A stretch of 49,574 nt of DNA from DASZVN01 sp035547055 (lineage in GTDB: Bacteria > Pseudomonadota > Alphaproteobacteria > Rhizobiales > Methylopilaceae), in assembly GCA_035547055.1 (NCBI GenBank), contig DASZVN010000195.1, forward strand, positions 1 through 49,574. The letters are read 5' to 3'. Made by a program: the position numbers and the translations under genes. This document shows positions 8,140-16,114 of the stretch, piece after piece. The notes under the pieces were generated by a model. That model saw only the letters and a list, made by a program, of their open reading frames with translations, searched no databases and was not told where the DNA came from. Numbering within the stretch: position 1 is the first letter of the stretch; each line of letters opens with the position of its first letter.

Positions 8140-8688
8140 ATGACCGCCTCGCCCGCCGCGCCGCAGCTTGCCGACCTGATCCGGAGCATCCCCGACTATC
8201 CCCGCTCCGGGATCATGTTCCGCGACATCACCACGCTCCTCCGCCACGCCGAGGGGCTGCGGGCGGCGGTCGACGGGCTGGTGCTGCCGTTCCTCGGCGC
8301 CCAGATCGACCTCGTCGCCGGCATCGAGGCGCGCGGCTTCATCCTCGGCGGCGCGGTGGCGCACGAGCTCGGCAAGGGCTTCGTGCCGATCCGCAAGAAG
8401 GGCAAGCTGCCCCACGTCACGCTGAGCCAGGAATACGCGCTCGAATACGGCGTCGACGCGATCGAGGTCCATGCCGACGCCATCGCCCAGGGCCAGCGCG
8501 TGCTCCTGGTCGACGACCTCGTCGCGACCGGCGGCACCGCCGAGGCCGCGATCGCCCTGATCCGCCGCTCCGGCGGCGCCTGCATCGGCGCGGCCTTCGT
8601 GATCGACCTGCCCGACCTCGGCGGCTCGCGCCGCCTCGCCGACATGGGCGTCGACGTCCACGCCCTGATCGGCTTCCCCGGGCACTGA
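8140..8688 (+). CDS. apt: Adenine phosphoribosyltransferase
   Basis: The 182-residue cytoplasmic enzyme converts adenine and PRPP to AMP in purine salvage. The N-terminal IRSIPDYPRSGIMFRDITTLL segment is diagnostic of Apt. The PRPP-binding loop is present as VLLVDDLVATGGTA near residues 120-135, and IEARGFILGG matches the adenine-binding region. Length is that of the family. The gene follows the exported protein by 66 bp and is followed by a hairpin repeat. The ATG at 8140 is the only suitable start. Confidence 0.96.
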   Translation: MTASPAAPQLADLIRSIPDYPRSGIMFRDITTLLRHAEGLRAAVDGLVLPFLGAQIDLVAGIEARGFILGGAVAHELGKGFVPIRKKGKLPHVTLSQEYALEYGVDAIEVHADAIAQGQRVLLVDDLVATGGTAEAAIALIRRSGGACIGAAFVIDLPDLGGSRRLADMGVDVHALIGFPGH

Positions 8689-8710
8689 GGCTGCGCTGCG
8701 CCGTGCCTTG

Positions 8711-8773
8711 TAGGATGTGCATCGGCTTGCCGATGCGCACCAGGTGCGCAAGCTTCGCTTGCACACCCTATAG
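8711..8773. repeat. Intergenic hairpin repeat, family A (copy 1)
   Basis: Two consecutive imperfect inverted repeats (GCATCGG-CTT-CCGATGC, then TGCGCAAGCTTCGCTTGCACA) are flanked by GTAGG and CCTATAGG. The same two-hairpin plan recurs at 16907-16979 and 37753-37827, always between genes. Confidence 0.7.
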
Positions 8774-8779
8774 GTTGAC

Positions 8780-9640
8780 CTACGGATCCAGCATCGGAAT
8801 TTCGAAGCCGCAGAGACGCTCCCGGTCGGCGATCGCCTCGAGCGCGGCGATGCGGCCATTCGCGATCGTCGGGATCAGCACCAGAAGCAGACGCCCGCGC
8901 GGCGCGACCACGATCGCGAGCGCCCCGTCGACCAGTCCGGCTCGCGCCGCGGCGGCGCGGCCGGCGAATTGCGCCGCGACAGCATCCGCGCCTCGCGTCT
9001 CGGGGTGACCGCCCAGCGCCACCGCGGCCGCATCGGCGCGAAGCTCGACATCAGGCGCGAGCACGGCGAGGAGCCCGGCAAGGTCGTTGTTCTTGGCTGC
9101 GACGAGGAAGGCGTCGACGACGGCGCGGCGGTGTCGAAGCGCGTCTTCATCGCCCGCTTGGCCCCGGACGCGCCGCCGGGCGCGGCTGGCGAGCTGGCGC
9201 GCCGCCACCGGCGAGCGGCCGACGACCCTTGCGATCTCCTCGAACGGCAGGTCGAACATGTCGTGCAGCACGAAGGCGATGCGCTCGGCCGGCGCCAGCG
9301 AATCGAGCACGACGAGGAGGGCGAGGCCGACCGAATCGGCGAGTTCCGCCTCCCGGGCGGGATCGGCGGGGTCGGCCGGCTCGGGCGTCGTGGGCCCGAT
9401 CGGCTCCTCCCGCCGCGCCTTCCGCGCGCGCAGCATGTCGAGGCAGACCCGCGCCACCACGGTGGTCAGCCAGCCTCGGAGATTGGCGACACTCTCGCCG
9501 CCGCTGCGGTCGAGCCGAATCCAGGCTTCCTGCACCGCGTCCTCGGCCTCGCCGAGCGAGCCCAGCATCCGGTAGGCCACCGCGCGGAGGCGTCCGCGCT
9601 CCGCCTCGAACTGCCGCGCCAGCGTGTCGTGCTCGTCCAT
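8780..9640 (-). CDS. ECF sigma factor with C-terminal SnoaL-like domain (ECF41/SigJ-like)
   Basis: The 286-residue protein has sigma region 2 (RAVAYRMLGSLGEAEDAVQEAWIR, WLTTVVARVCLDMLRARKAR) and sigma region 4 (LAPAERIAFVLHDMFDLPFEEIARVVGRSPVAARQLASRARRRV). A domain of about 110 residues resembling the SnoaL/NTF2 fold follows, the layout of ECF41 factors, where the extra domain controls activity in place of an anti-sigma factor. The linker carries PIGPTTPEP, comparable with the family WLPEP motif. The family DGGGR and NPDKV motifs are poorly conserved. It is divergent from an AhpD-like gene, the usual ECF41 partner type, with matching promoters between them. Target genes beyond this pair are unknown. 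Confidence 0.88.
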   Translation of the reverse strand: MDEHDTLARQFEAERGRLRAVAYRMLGSLGEAEDAVQEAWIRLDRSGGESVANLRGWLTTVVARVCLDMLRARKARREEPIGPTTPEPADPADPAREAELADSVGLALLVVLDSLAPAERIAFVLHDMFDLPFEEIARVVGRSPVAARQLASRARRRVRGQAGDEDALRHRRAVVDAFLVAAKNNDLAGLLAVLAPDVELRADAAAVALGGHPETRGADAVAAQFAGRAAAARAGLVDGALAIVVAPRGRLLLVLIPTIANGRIAALEAIADRERLCGFEIPMLDP

Positions 9641-9666
9641 GTCACATCGTCCGTCTCGGCTTCGTC
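9640..9666 (+). promoter_or_regulatory. ECF41-type promoter for the AhpD-like gene
   Basis: TGTCACA (9640-9646) and CGTC (9663-9666) are separated by 16 bp, the -35/-10 pair described for ECF41 sigma factors. The start codon of the CMD-like gene lies about 77 bp downstream of the -10. The -35 begins within the start codon of the divergent sigma gene. Confidence 0.65.
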
Positions 9667-9674
9667 ATGGGCAT

Positions 9675-9701
9675 GACGGATGCCGTTCGGCCGATGTGAC
9701 G
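9675..9701 (-). promoter_or_regulatory. ECF41-type autoregulatory promoter of the sigma gene
   Basis: Reading the minus strand, CGTCACA (9701-9695), a 16-bp spacer and CGTC (9678-9675) precede the sigma factor start at 9640 by about 35 bp. It differs from the plus-strand copy only in the first base of the -35, and the two promoters diverge within about 60 bp. Confidence 0.6.
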
Positions 9702-9742
9702 GCCGGCCGGCACTGCCCTGACCTCTATGGAGAACGAACGCG

Positions 9743-10201
9743 ATGCAAGCCCGCATGAAAAACCCCGTCATGGTCCTGCCCGACGCCCTGAAGGCGCTGC
9801 TCGCGGCGAGCAAGGCCGCCGAAGCCGACGGCGTGCCGGACGTCACGCTGAAGCTCGTCCACCTGCGCGCCAGCCAGATCAACGGCTGCAGCGTCTGCGT
9901 CGACATGCATGCGCGCGAGCTGGTCGAGGCCGGCGAGCGCGACACCCGCATCTTTGCCGTCGGGGCGTGGCGCGAGACACCCTATTTCACCGATGCCGAG
10001 CGCGCCGCGCTGGCCCTGACCGAGGCCGCGACCCGCCTCGCCGACAGGAGCGACCCGGTGCCGGACGAAGTCTGGGACGAGGCCGCGCGCCATTACGACG
10101 AGAAGGCGCTGGCCGCCCTCGTCATCCAGATCGGCATGATCAACCTCTGGAACCGCCTCAACGCCGCGACCCGCCAGATGGCCGGAGCGACGTGGAATTG
10201 A
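9743..10201 (+). CDS. Carboxymuconolactone decarboxylase/AhpD-family protein
   Basis: The 152-residue protein has the AhpD-like core LVHLRASQINGCSVCVDMHARELVEAGE near residues 38-65, with the CxxC pair and following His that give AhpD proteins thiol peroxidase-supporting activity. The C-terminal part (FTDAERAALALTEAATRL ... ALAALVIQIGMINLWNRLNAATRQM) is standard for the subgroup often controlled by ECF41 sigma factors. It probably acts as a cytoplasmic oligomer in peroxide or thiol defence. Start ATG 9743 follows GGAGAACGAACGCG. The ECF41-type promoter upstream suggests transcription by the neighbouring sigma factor. Actual substrate unknown. Confidence 0.88.
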   Translation: MQARMKNPVMVLPDALKALLAASKAAEADGVPDVTLKLVHLRASQINGCSVCVDMHARELVEAGERDTRIFAVGAWRETPYFTDAERAALALTEAATRLADRSDPVPDEVWDEAARHYDEKALAALVIQIGMINLWNRLNAATRQMAGATWN

Positions 10202-10223
10202 GGAGAAGGGCGGAGCCTCTCCT

Positions 10224-10315
10224 CGTCATGGCCGGGCTTGTCCCGGCCATGACGACTTCCTTCTTGGGCTGCCGCCGCAAACTCGTGGATGCCCGGGCCA
10301 AGCCCGGGCATGACG
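10224..10315. repeat. Intergenic repeat, family R (copy 1)
   Basis: Two inverted-repeat halves: a first hairpin around CATGGCCGGG/CCCGGCCATG and a second around GCCCGGGCC/AAGCCCGGGC, linked by about 30 bp containing AAACTCGTGGATG. Related copies lie at 24943, 27701, 29554 and 36660. Confidence 0.8.
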
Positions 10316-10416
10316 GAGAGGTGCGGTTGCGCCAAATTTGGATGAGGCTCGAAGCGTTACGAACGTAGGTTCCGGGGACTGACCCAGGACAGGCATCGGG
10401 ACGTCGAGCCACTTCC

Positions 10417-13062
10417 TCAGAAATTCTCGGCGACCTGGTCCTCGACCAGGATCTCGCGCTTGCCGGCGTGGTTGGCGGGGCCGACCAGGCCCTCCTTCTC
10501 CATGCGCTCGACCAGGGAGGCGGCACGGTTGTAGCCGATCTGGAGGCGGCGCTGGATATAGCTGGTCGAGCACTTCTTGTCGCGCAGCACGACCTGCACC
10601 GCCTGGGAGTAGAGGTCGCCGCCCGCGCCACCCGAGTCGCCGGCATAGGCGCCGTTGTCGAACACCGCGCCGTCCTCGCCCTCGCCGCCGCCCTCCCCTT
10701 CGGGATCGGCGGTGACGGCGTCGAGATAGTCGGGCAGGCCCTGCGCCTTCAGATGCGCCACCACGCCCTCGACCTCCTCATCCGAGACGAACGGCCCGTG
10801 GACGCGGCTGATGCGGCCGCCGCCGGCCATGTAGAGCATGTCGCCCTGGCCAAGGAGCTGCTCGGCGCCCTGCTCGCCGAGGATGGTGCGGCTGTCGATC
10901 TTGCTCGTGACCTGGAACGAGATGCGGGTCGGGAAATTGGCCTTGATGGTGCCGGTGATGACGTCGACCGAGGGCCGCTGCGTCGCCATGATGAGGTGGA
11001 TGCCGGCGGCGCGCGCCATCTGGGCGAGGCGCTGGATCGCGCCCTCGATGTCCTTGCCGGCGACCATCATCAGGTCGGCCATCTCGTCGACGATGACGAC
11101 GATGTAGGGCAGCGGCGCGAGGTCCATCTCCTCGCGCTCGTAGACCGCCTCGCCGGTCTCGCGGTCGAAGCCGGTCTGCACGGTGCGGTAGAGCACCTCG
11201 CCCTTGGCCCGGGCCTGCGCCAGCCGCACGTTGAAGCCGTCGATGTTCCTCACGCCGAGCTTCGACATGTTGCGGTAGCGCTCCTCCATCTCGCGCACCG
11301 CCCATTTCAGCGCCACCACCGCCTTCTTCGGATCGGTGACGACCGGCGTCAGGAGATGCGGGATGCCGTCATAGACCGACAGCTCCAGCATCTTGGGATC
11401 GACCATGATGAGGCGGCACTCCTCCGGCTTCAGCCGGTAGATGAGCGACAGGATCATGGTGTTGATCGCGACCGACTTGCCCGAGCCGGTGGTGCCGGCG
11501 ACGAGCAGGTGGGGCATGCGGGCGAGCTCGGCGATCACCGGCTCGCCGCCGATGGTCTTGCCGAGGCAGAGGGCGAGGCGGAACTTGGTCGCCTCGAAGT
11601 CCTGGCTGGCGAGGAGCTCGCGGAGATAGACGGTCTCGCGCTTCTGGTTGGGCAGCTCGATGCCGATGGCGTTGCGGCCCGGCACCACGGCGACGCGGGC
11701 CGAGATCGCGCTCATCGAACGGGCGATGTCGTCGGCGAGGCCGATGACGCGGGACGACTTGATGCCGGGCGCCGGCTCCAGCTCGTAGAGCGTCACCACC
11801 GGGCCGGGGCGCACGTTGATGATCTGGCCGCGGACGCCGAAATCCTCGAGCACGCTCTCGAGCAGGCGGGCGTTCTGCTCCAGCGCCTCGGGGCTGACCT
11901 GGGCGCCGGACTTGCGCTGCGGCGCCGACAGCAGCGCCAGCGGCGGCAGCTCGTAGGGCTCGGCCTCCTCCGGCAGAAGCGAGGGCTGGGCCTCGCGCTG
12001 GGCGCGGCGGCCGACCTTCGGCGCCGGTGCGGCCTTGGCGATGCGGCTGGGCGCCGCGGCGGCGCCGGGCCGCGCCGCAGGACGGACCTCGGGCGCGCCG
12101 TCCTCGTCGCCGGGATCGTCGGCCGCGGCCAGCGCCGGCTCGCGGCGGCGCCGGTCGGCCGGTACGAAATCGTCCTCGTCCTCGCTCGCCGACAGGCGGG
12201 CGATGATGTCGCGGATGCCGGGCCGGCTGCCCTCGCCATCGGGCTGGTCGTAGACGCGGCGCCAGCGCGCCACCGTCGAGCTGATCGCGAGCCACCAGTG
12301 GACGACGAGGCCGAGCGGCTGGAAGCCCGCGGCCTCCTCGGCGTCGGCCGGGCCGTCGACGAGATCGTCGCCCTCGTCGGCGTCGGCGTCGGCCACCTCG
12401 CGATGGAAGCCGGCGCCGGCGGCCGCCGCGATGCTGCCCGCGGCGAGGCCGCCGAAGACGAGCGCGAGGATGGCGTTGGCCCAGCCGAAGAAATGCGCGA
12501 GCACCGCATGCGGCAGCGCCAGGATGCCGTCGCCGAGGATGCCGCCGAGCCCGCCCGGCAGCGGCCAGGTGCCGACCCGGCCGAAGCAGGACGCGAAGCC
12601 GGCGGCGAACAGCGCGCCGAGAAGCCAGGCGCCGAGCCGGAGCTTCTCGCGGTCGATCGGGCGGCGGCGCAGCAGGCGCCAGCCCCAGATCGCAGGCGGC
12701 AGGAGGAAGCCGATCGCGCCGAGGCCGAGGATCTGCACCATGAGGTCGGCGGCGATGGCGCCGCTCGAGCCGAGCGCGTTGTGGACCGGCCCGACGATGG
12801 CGTTGTCGATCGACGGGTCCTGCGCCGACCAGGTCGCGAGCGACAGCGCCGCGGCACCGCTGAGGCCGATCAGCGCGCCGCCGACCGCCTTCTCCAGGAG
12901 CGCCGCCACCGGCGCGGCGAGCGAGCCGCCGACGGCGCGGTTGACCCGCACCCCGCCGCGAAATTGTCCAAGCGCCTGCACCGCGCCTCCTCCGGCCCCG
13001 GCTTCCCCTTCCGCGGGCCGGCGGGAGCTTGGCGGAGCGCTGGTTAAGGCCTCGCTAACCAC
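10417..13062 (-). CDS. ftsK: DNA translocase FtsK
   Basis: The 881-residue protein has an N-terminal membrane part with about four hydrophobic helices (residues 45-220), an Ala/Pro/Arg-rich linker (about 220-400), and a RecA-like motor. Walker A (GTTGSGKS) is near residue 524 and Walker B (VVIVDEMADLMM) near 657. The C-terminal gamma winged helix (SQAVQVVLRDKKCSTSYIQRRLQIGYNRAASLVERME) reads the KOPS polarity sequences. It pumps chromosome termini through the division septum and activates XerCD at dif. Start is GTG at 13062 (VVSEALTS); no strong ribosome-binding site is visible, so the exact start is uncertain. It lies 19 bp downstream of the tetR gene, co-oriented, which is probably accidental. 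Confidence 0.96.
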   Translation of the reverse strand: MVSEALTSAPPSSRRPAEGEAGAGGGAVQALGQFRGGVRVNRAVGGSLAAPVAALLEKAVGGALIGLSGAAALSLATWSAQDPSIDNAIVGPVHNALGSSGAIAADLMVQILGLGAIGFLLPPAIWGWRLLRRRPIDREKLRLGAWLLGALFAAGFASCFGRVGTWPLPGGLGGILGDGILALPHAVLAHFFGWANAILALVFGGLAAGSIAAAAGAGFHREVADADADEGDDLVDGPADAEEAAGFQPLGLVVHWWLAISSTVARWRRVYDQPDGEGSRPGIRDIIARLSASEDEDDFVPADRRRREPALAAADDPGDEDGAPEVRPAARPGAAAAPSRIAKAAPAPKVGRRAQREAQPSLLPEEAEPYELPPLALLSAPQRKSGAQVSPEALEQNARLLESVLEDFGVRGQIINVRPGPVVTLYELEPAPGIKSSRVIGLADDIARSMSAISARVAVVPGRNAIGIELPNQKRETVYLRELLASQDFEATKFRLALCLGKTIGGEPVIAELARMPHLLVAGTTGSGKSVAINTMILSLIYRLKPEECRLIMVDPKMLELSVYDGIPHLLTPVVTDPKKAVVALKWAVREMEERYRNMSKLGVRNIDGFNVRLAQARAKGEVLYRTVQTGFDRETGEAVYEREEMDLAPLPYIVVIVDEMADLMMVAGKDIEGAIQRLAQMARAAGIHLIMATQRPSVDVITGTIKANFPTRISFQVTSKIDSRTILGEQGAEQLLGQGDMLYMAGGGRISRVHGPFVSDEEVEGVVAHLKAQGLPDYLDAVTADPEGEGGGEGEDGAVFDNGAYAGDSGGAGGDLYSQAVQVVLRDKKCSTSYIQRRLQIGYNRAASLVERMEKEGLVGPANHAGKREILVEDQVAENF

Positions 13063-13080
13063 CGCCGCGGCGCGGGGCGC

Positions 13081-13722
13081 TCAACCGGCGGCGGCGACGA
13101 CCCCGGCGACGAGGCGGGTGAGCGCCTTCACGGCGGCCCGCCGGGACGCGGCGCCGTCTTCCGCCGCGTCGATGATGCCGTCGACGACGCCGTGCAGGCC
13201 ATGAAACAGGAAGATCGCGGCCATCCGCGGATCGGCGACCCGCCATGCCTTCGCCGCCGCGCCCTCGCCGAGCAGCGTCTCGATCTGCGCGACCGCGGCG
13301 TTGTGGGCCTTCTGGTGCCGGTGGGTCGGGCGCGAATCGTGGAAGACGATGTCGTGCAGCGCGTAGTCGTCGAGATAGCCGCCGACGGCGCGCTCTACCC
13401 AGGCCCGGAGCTTGCCCTGCCAGTCGTCCGCGGGACGGGCGGCGATGCCCTCGGCGATGTGCGCGACCAGGCGGTCCTGGAAGCGTGCGCGAAGCGCCGC
13501 GACGAGATCGTCCTTCGACGAAAAATAGAGATAGAACGTGCCCTTGGCGACGCCGGCGGCGGCGACGATGTCGTCGATCGTGGTCGGGTCGACGCCCTTG
13601 TCGAGGAACAGGCGCGTCGCCGCCGCCAGAAGATCGCCACGGCGCACCTCCGGCGGCTTGGTCCTCGGCCTGGCCGCCGCGGCGAGGCGGGGCCGCCGGC
13701 GGGCGCCCGCGCTCATTGCCAT
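13081..13722 (-). CDS. TetR-family transcriptional regulator
   Basis: The 213-residue protein carries an N-terminal helix-turn-helix (AATRLFLDKGVDPTTIDDIVAAAGVAKGTFYLYFSSKDDL, about residues 32-72 from this start) and a helical ligand-binding domain. It is divergent from an MFS exporter gene, so it most likely represses that exporter and releases on binding a substrate. The start at 13722 (MAMSAGARRR) is preferred. The frame continues to an ATG at 13809, but that longer form would be encoded through the palindromic operator at 13789-13805. A further ATG at 13716 is possible. Inducer unknown. Confidence 0.88.
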   Translation of the reverse strand: MAMSAGARRRPRLAAAARPRTKPPEVRRGDLLAAATRLFLDKGVDPTTIDDIVAAAGVAKGTFYLYFSSKDDLVAALRARFQDRLVAHIAEGIAARPADDWQGKLRAWVERAVGGYLDDYALHDIVFHDSRPTHRHQKAHNAAVAQIETLLGEGAAAKAWRVADPRMAAIFLFHGLHGVVDGIIDAAEDGAASRRAAVKALTRLVAGVVAAAG

Positions 13723-13788
13723 CGGTCCGACCAGCTCATTCCGGCTCGATAGACGAGAAACGAGGCGCCGGTAAAGCGTCCCGGATAT

Positions 13789-13805
13789 TGACTGACTATC
13801 AGTCA
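13789..13805. promoter_or_regulatory. Palindromic operator of the TetR/MFS divergon
   Basis: TGACTGACTATCAGTCA is a perfect 17-bp palindrome with 7-bp arms around CTA, placed between the divergent regulator and exporter genes. A second inverted repeat, GCAACTGC/GCAGTTGC with a 9-bp spacer, lies at 13814-13838. The first fits a TetR dimer site; the second may be another site or an RNA hairpin. Confidence 0.65.
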
Positions 13806-13901
13806 TCATGATAGCAACTGCAAATCACTCGCAGTTGCGGTTGCTGCGGCAATCCGCACGGGGCTACGGCCGGCGCCGCCGCCCATCACCGGAACAGGAC
13901 C

Positions 13902-15416
13902 ATGACCGACCGCAGCTTCGCCCTTCTCGCCGCCGTGTGCCTCGGCAGCTTCGTCGTGCTGCTCGACATCAGCGTCGTCAATCTCGCCCTGCCGGCGCTT
14001 CAGGCCGACCTCCACACCGGCATTGCCGGGCTGCAATGGGTGCTCGACGCCTATGTGCTGTGCCTGTCGGCCTTCATGCTGTCGGCCGGCGCGCTCGGCG
14101 ACCGCTACGGCCGCAAGCGCACCTGGCTCGCCGGGATCGCGCTGTTCATGGTCGGCTCCGCCGTCTGCGCGCTCGCGCCGACCCTCGCGGTGCTGATCGT
14201 CGGCCGGGTGATCCAGGGCCTTGCCGGCGCCCTGGTCATGCCGGGCGCGCTGTCGATCATCGCGCAGGGCTTTCACGAGCCCGGCCGGCGCGCGCGGATG
14301 ATCGGGCTGTGGGCGGCCTTCGCCCCGCTGGCGCTCGTGGTCGGCCCGGTGCTCGGCGGCGTCCTCGTCGACACCGCCGGGTGGCAGAGCATCTTCCTGA
14401 TCAACCTGCCGCTCGGCGCGCTGACGCTCGTGCTCGGATGGCGCGGCATTCCGGAGAGCGCCGACCCGGCCCATGCCGCGTTCGACCCGGCCGGACAGAC
14501 GCTGAGCGTGATCTGGCTCGGCGCCCTGACCTACGGCTTCATCGCGGCCGGCGACAACGGGTGGACCGCGCGCGGGACGATCGCCGCCTTCGCCGTCGCG
14601 GTGCTCGGCCTCGGCGCGTTCGTCGCGGCGGAACGCCGCGCGGCCCGTCCGATGGTGCCGCTCGCGCTGTTCCGCGGGCCCGGCTTCGCCGCGATCAACC
14701 TCGCCTCGTTCGTGCTGGGCTTCACCGCCTTCAGCACCGTCTTCCTGTTCTCGCTGCTCCTCCAGTTCATCCAGGGCCTGCCGCCGATCGAGGCCGGACT
14801 CCGCATGATGCCGGAGTTCCTCGCCGAGGCCATCGTCGCGGCGGCGTCCGGCCGCCTCGCCGCCCGCTTCGGCGAGCGGCCGGTGATGGTCGCCGGATAT
14901 CTGGTCCTCGCCGTCTCGGCCCTCGCGACCGCCTTCGTCCCGGCCGGCGTCGCCTATCCGACCCTGGCGACGCTGTTCGTCGGATTCGGCGTCGGCATGG
15001 GGCTCGCCATCCCGGCGACCAGCGCCGCGGCGATGGGCGCGGTGGCGCGCGAGCGCTCGGGCGTGGCGTCGGGCCTCGTCAACGCCGCCCGGCAGGTCGG
15101 CACCGCCACGGGCATCGCACTCCTCGGCACCATTCTCATCACCCGCGCGACGACCCTCCTCGCTCTCCGGCTCGACGGCTTCGGCGTCGCGCATGCGGAC
15201 GCGGTGGCCCACGCCGCGATCACCCGCGACGCGCTTCCGGCAGCGCTTCCGGCCGGCCTCGCGCTGCGGCCGCTCGTGGCAGAGGCGCTGGCCGGCGGCT
15301 TCGCCTGGGCGATGGTCGCCGGCGGGGCGGCGGCGCTCGTCGCGGTCGTGGCGGTGGCCACGAGGCGCCGCGCGGCAGCGAGCGCCGAGCGCGAGGCCGT
15401 GCGGCCGGCGGAGTGA
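13902..15416 (+). CDS. MFS drug exporter, 14-helix DHA2/EmrB-QacA type
   Basis: The 504-residue membrane protein has the DHA2 features: motif near helix 1 (LLDISVVNLALPALQADL), motif A (GALGDRYGRKRTW), RVIQGLAGALVMPGALSII, and motif C (GPVLGGVLVDTAGWQSIFLINLPLG). Fourteen hydrophobic stretches can be drawn. Such proteins export lipophilic compounds by proton antiport across the inner membrane. It is divergent from a TetR regulator with a palindromic operator between them, so it is probably substrate-induced. No membrane-fusion or outer-membrane partner gene is next to it. Start ATG 13902 follows GGAACAGGACC. Confidence 0.92.
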   Translation: MTDRSFALLAAVCLGSFVVLLDISVVNLALPALQADLHTGIAGLQWVLDAYVLCLSAFMLSAGALGDRYGRKRTWLAGIALFMVGSAVCALAPTLAVLIVGRVIQGLAGALVMPGALSIIAQGFHEPGRRARMIGLWAAFAPLALVVGPVLGGVLVDTAGWQSIFLINLPLGALTLVLGWRGIPESADPAHAAFDPAGQTLSVIWLGALTYGFIAAGDNGWTARGTIAAFAVAVLGLGAFVAAERRAARPMVPLALFRGPGFAAINLASFVLGFTAFSTVFLFSLLLQFIQGLPPIEAGLRMMPEFLAEAIVAAASGRLAARFGERPVMVAGYLVLAVSALATAFVPAGVAYPTLATLFVGFGVGMGLAIPATSAAAMGAVARERSGVASGLVNAARQVGTATGIALLGTILITRATTLLALRLDGFGVAHADAVAHAAITRDALPAALPAGLALRPLVAEALAGGFAWAMVAGGAAALVAVVAVATRRRAAASAEREAVRPAE

Positions 15417-15443
15417 CCCCGGCTTCCGGCCGCTGCGTTGCGG

Positions 15444-16100
15444 CTACGCCGCTTCGGTGGCGAGGGCTTCGCGATAGCGGGCGCCGGTCTGTTCGCGAAT
15501 TTCGGCCGCGGTGACGCCGGGCGCCATCTCGATCAGGGCCATGCCGGCGTCGCCCTTCTTGTCGATGGTGAAGACCCCAAGATCGGTGATCACCATGTCG
15601 ACCACCCGCGCGCCGGTCAGCGGCAGGGTGCAGCGCTCGAGCAGCTTGGGCTCGCCCTTGGCGCTGTGCTCCATCAGCACCACGACCCTCTTGACGCCGG
15701 CGACGAGATCCATCGCGCCGCCCATGCCCTTCAGCATCTTGCCGGGGATGGTCCAGTTGGCGAGGTCGCCGTTCTCGGCGACCTGCATCGCGCCGAGGAG
15801 CGCGAGGTCGATATGGCCGCCGCGGATCATCGCGAAGCTGTCGGCCGAGGAGAAATAGCTCGTCGTCGGCAGCGCGGTCACGGTCTGCTTGCCGGCGTTG
15901 ATGAGGTCGGGGTCCTCGTCGCCCTCGTAGGGGAACGGGCCGATGCCGAGCATGCCGTTCTCGCTCTGCAGGACGACGTGCACGCCCGGCGGGATGAAGT
16001 TCGACACCAGCGTCGGGATGCCGATGCCGAGATTGACGTAGAAGCCGTCCTTCAGCTCCTTGGCGGCGCGCGCCGCCATCTCTTCGCGGGTCCAGGCCAT
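15444..16100 (-). CDS. scoB: 3-oxoacid CoA-transferase subunit B
   Basis: The 218-residue beta subunit shows REEMAARAAKELKDGFYVNLGIGIPTLVSNFI at the N-terminus and the active-site region VVLQSENGMLGIGPFP, whose Glu forms the acyl-CoA intermediate in this family. GGHIDLALLGAMQV and MDLVAGVKRVVVLMEH are further family blocks. With the upstream alpha subunit it moves CoA between succinyl-CoA and a 3-oxoacid such as acetoacetate or 3-oxoadipate. Sequence alone cannot separate the sco, ato and pca types, so the symbol is the most general choice. ATG 16100 is preceded by GAGAGA. Its start is 14 bp after scoA. Confidence 0.93.
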   Translation of the reverse strand: MAWTREEMAARAAKELKDGFYVNLGIGIPTLVSNFIPPGVHVVLQSENGMLGIGPFPYEGDEDPDLINAGKQTVTALPTTSYFSSADSFAMIRGGHIDLALLGAMQVAENGDLANWTIPGKMLKGMGGAMDLVAGVKRVVVLMEHSAKGEPKLLERCTLPLTGARVVDMVITDLGVFTIDKKGDAGMALIEMAPGVTAAEIREQTGARYREALATEAA

Positions 16101-16114
16101 CGCTTCTCTCTCCC

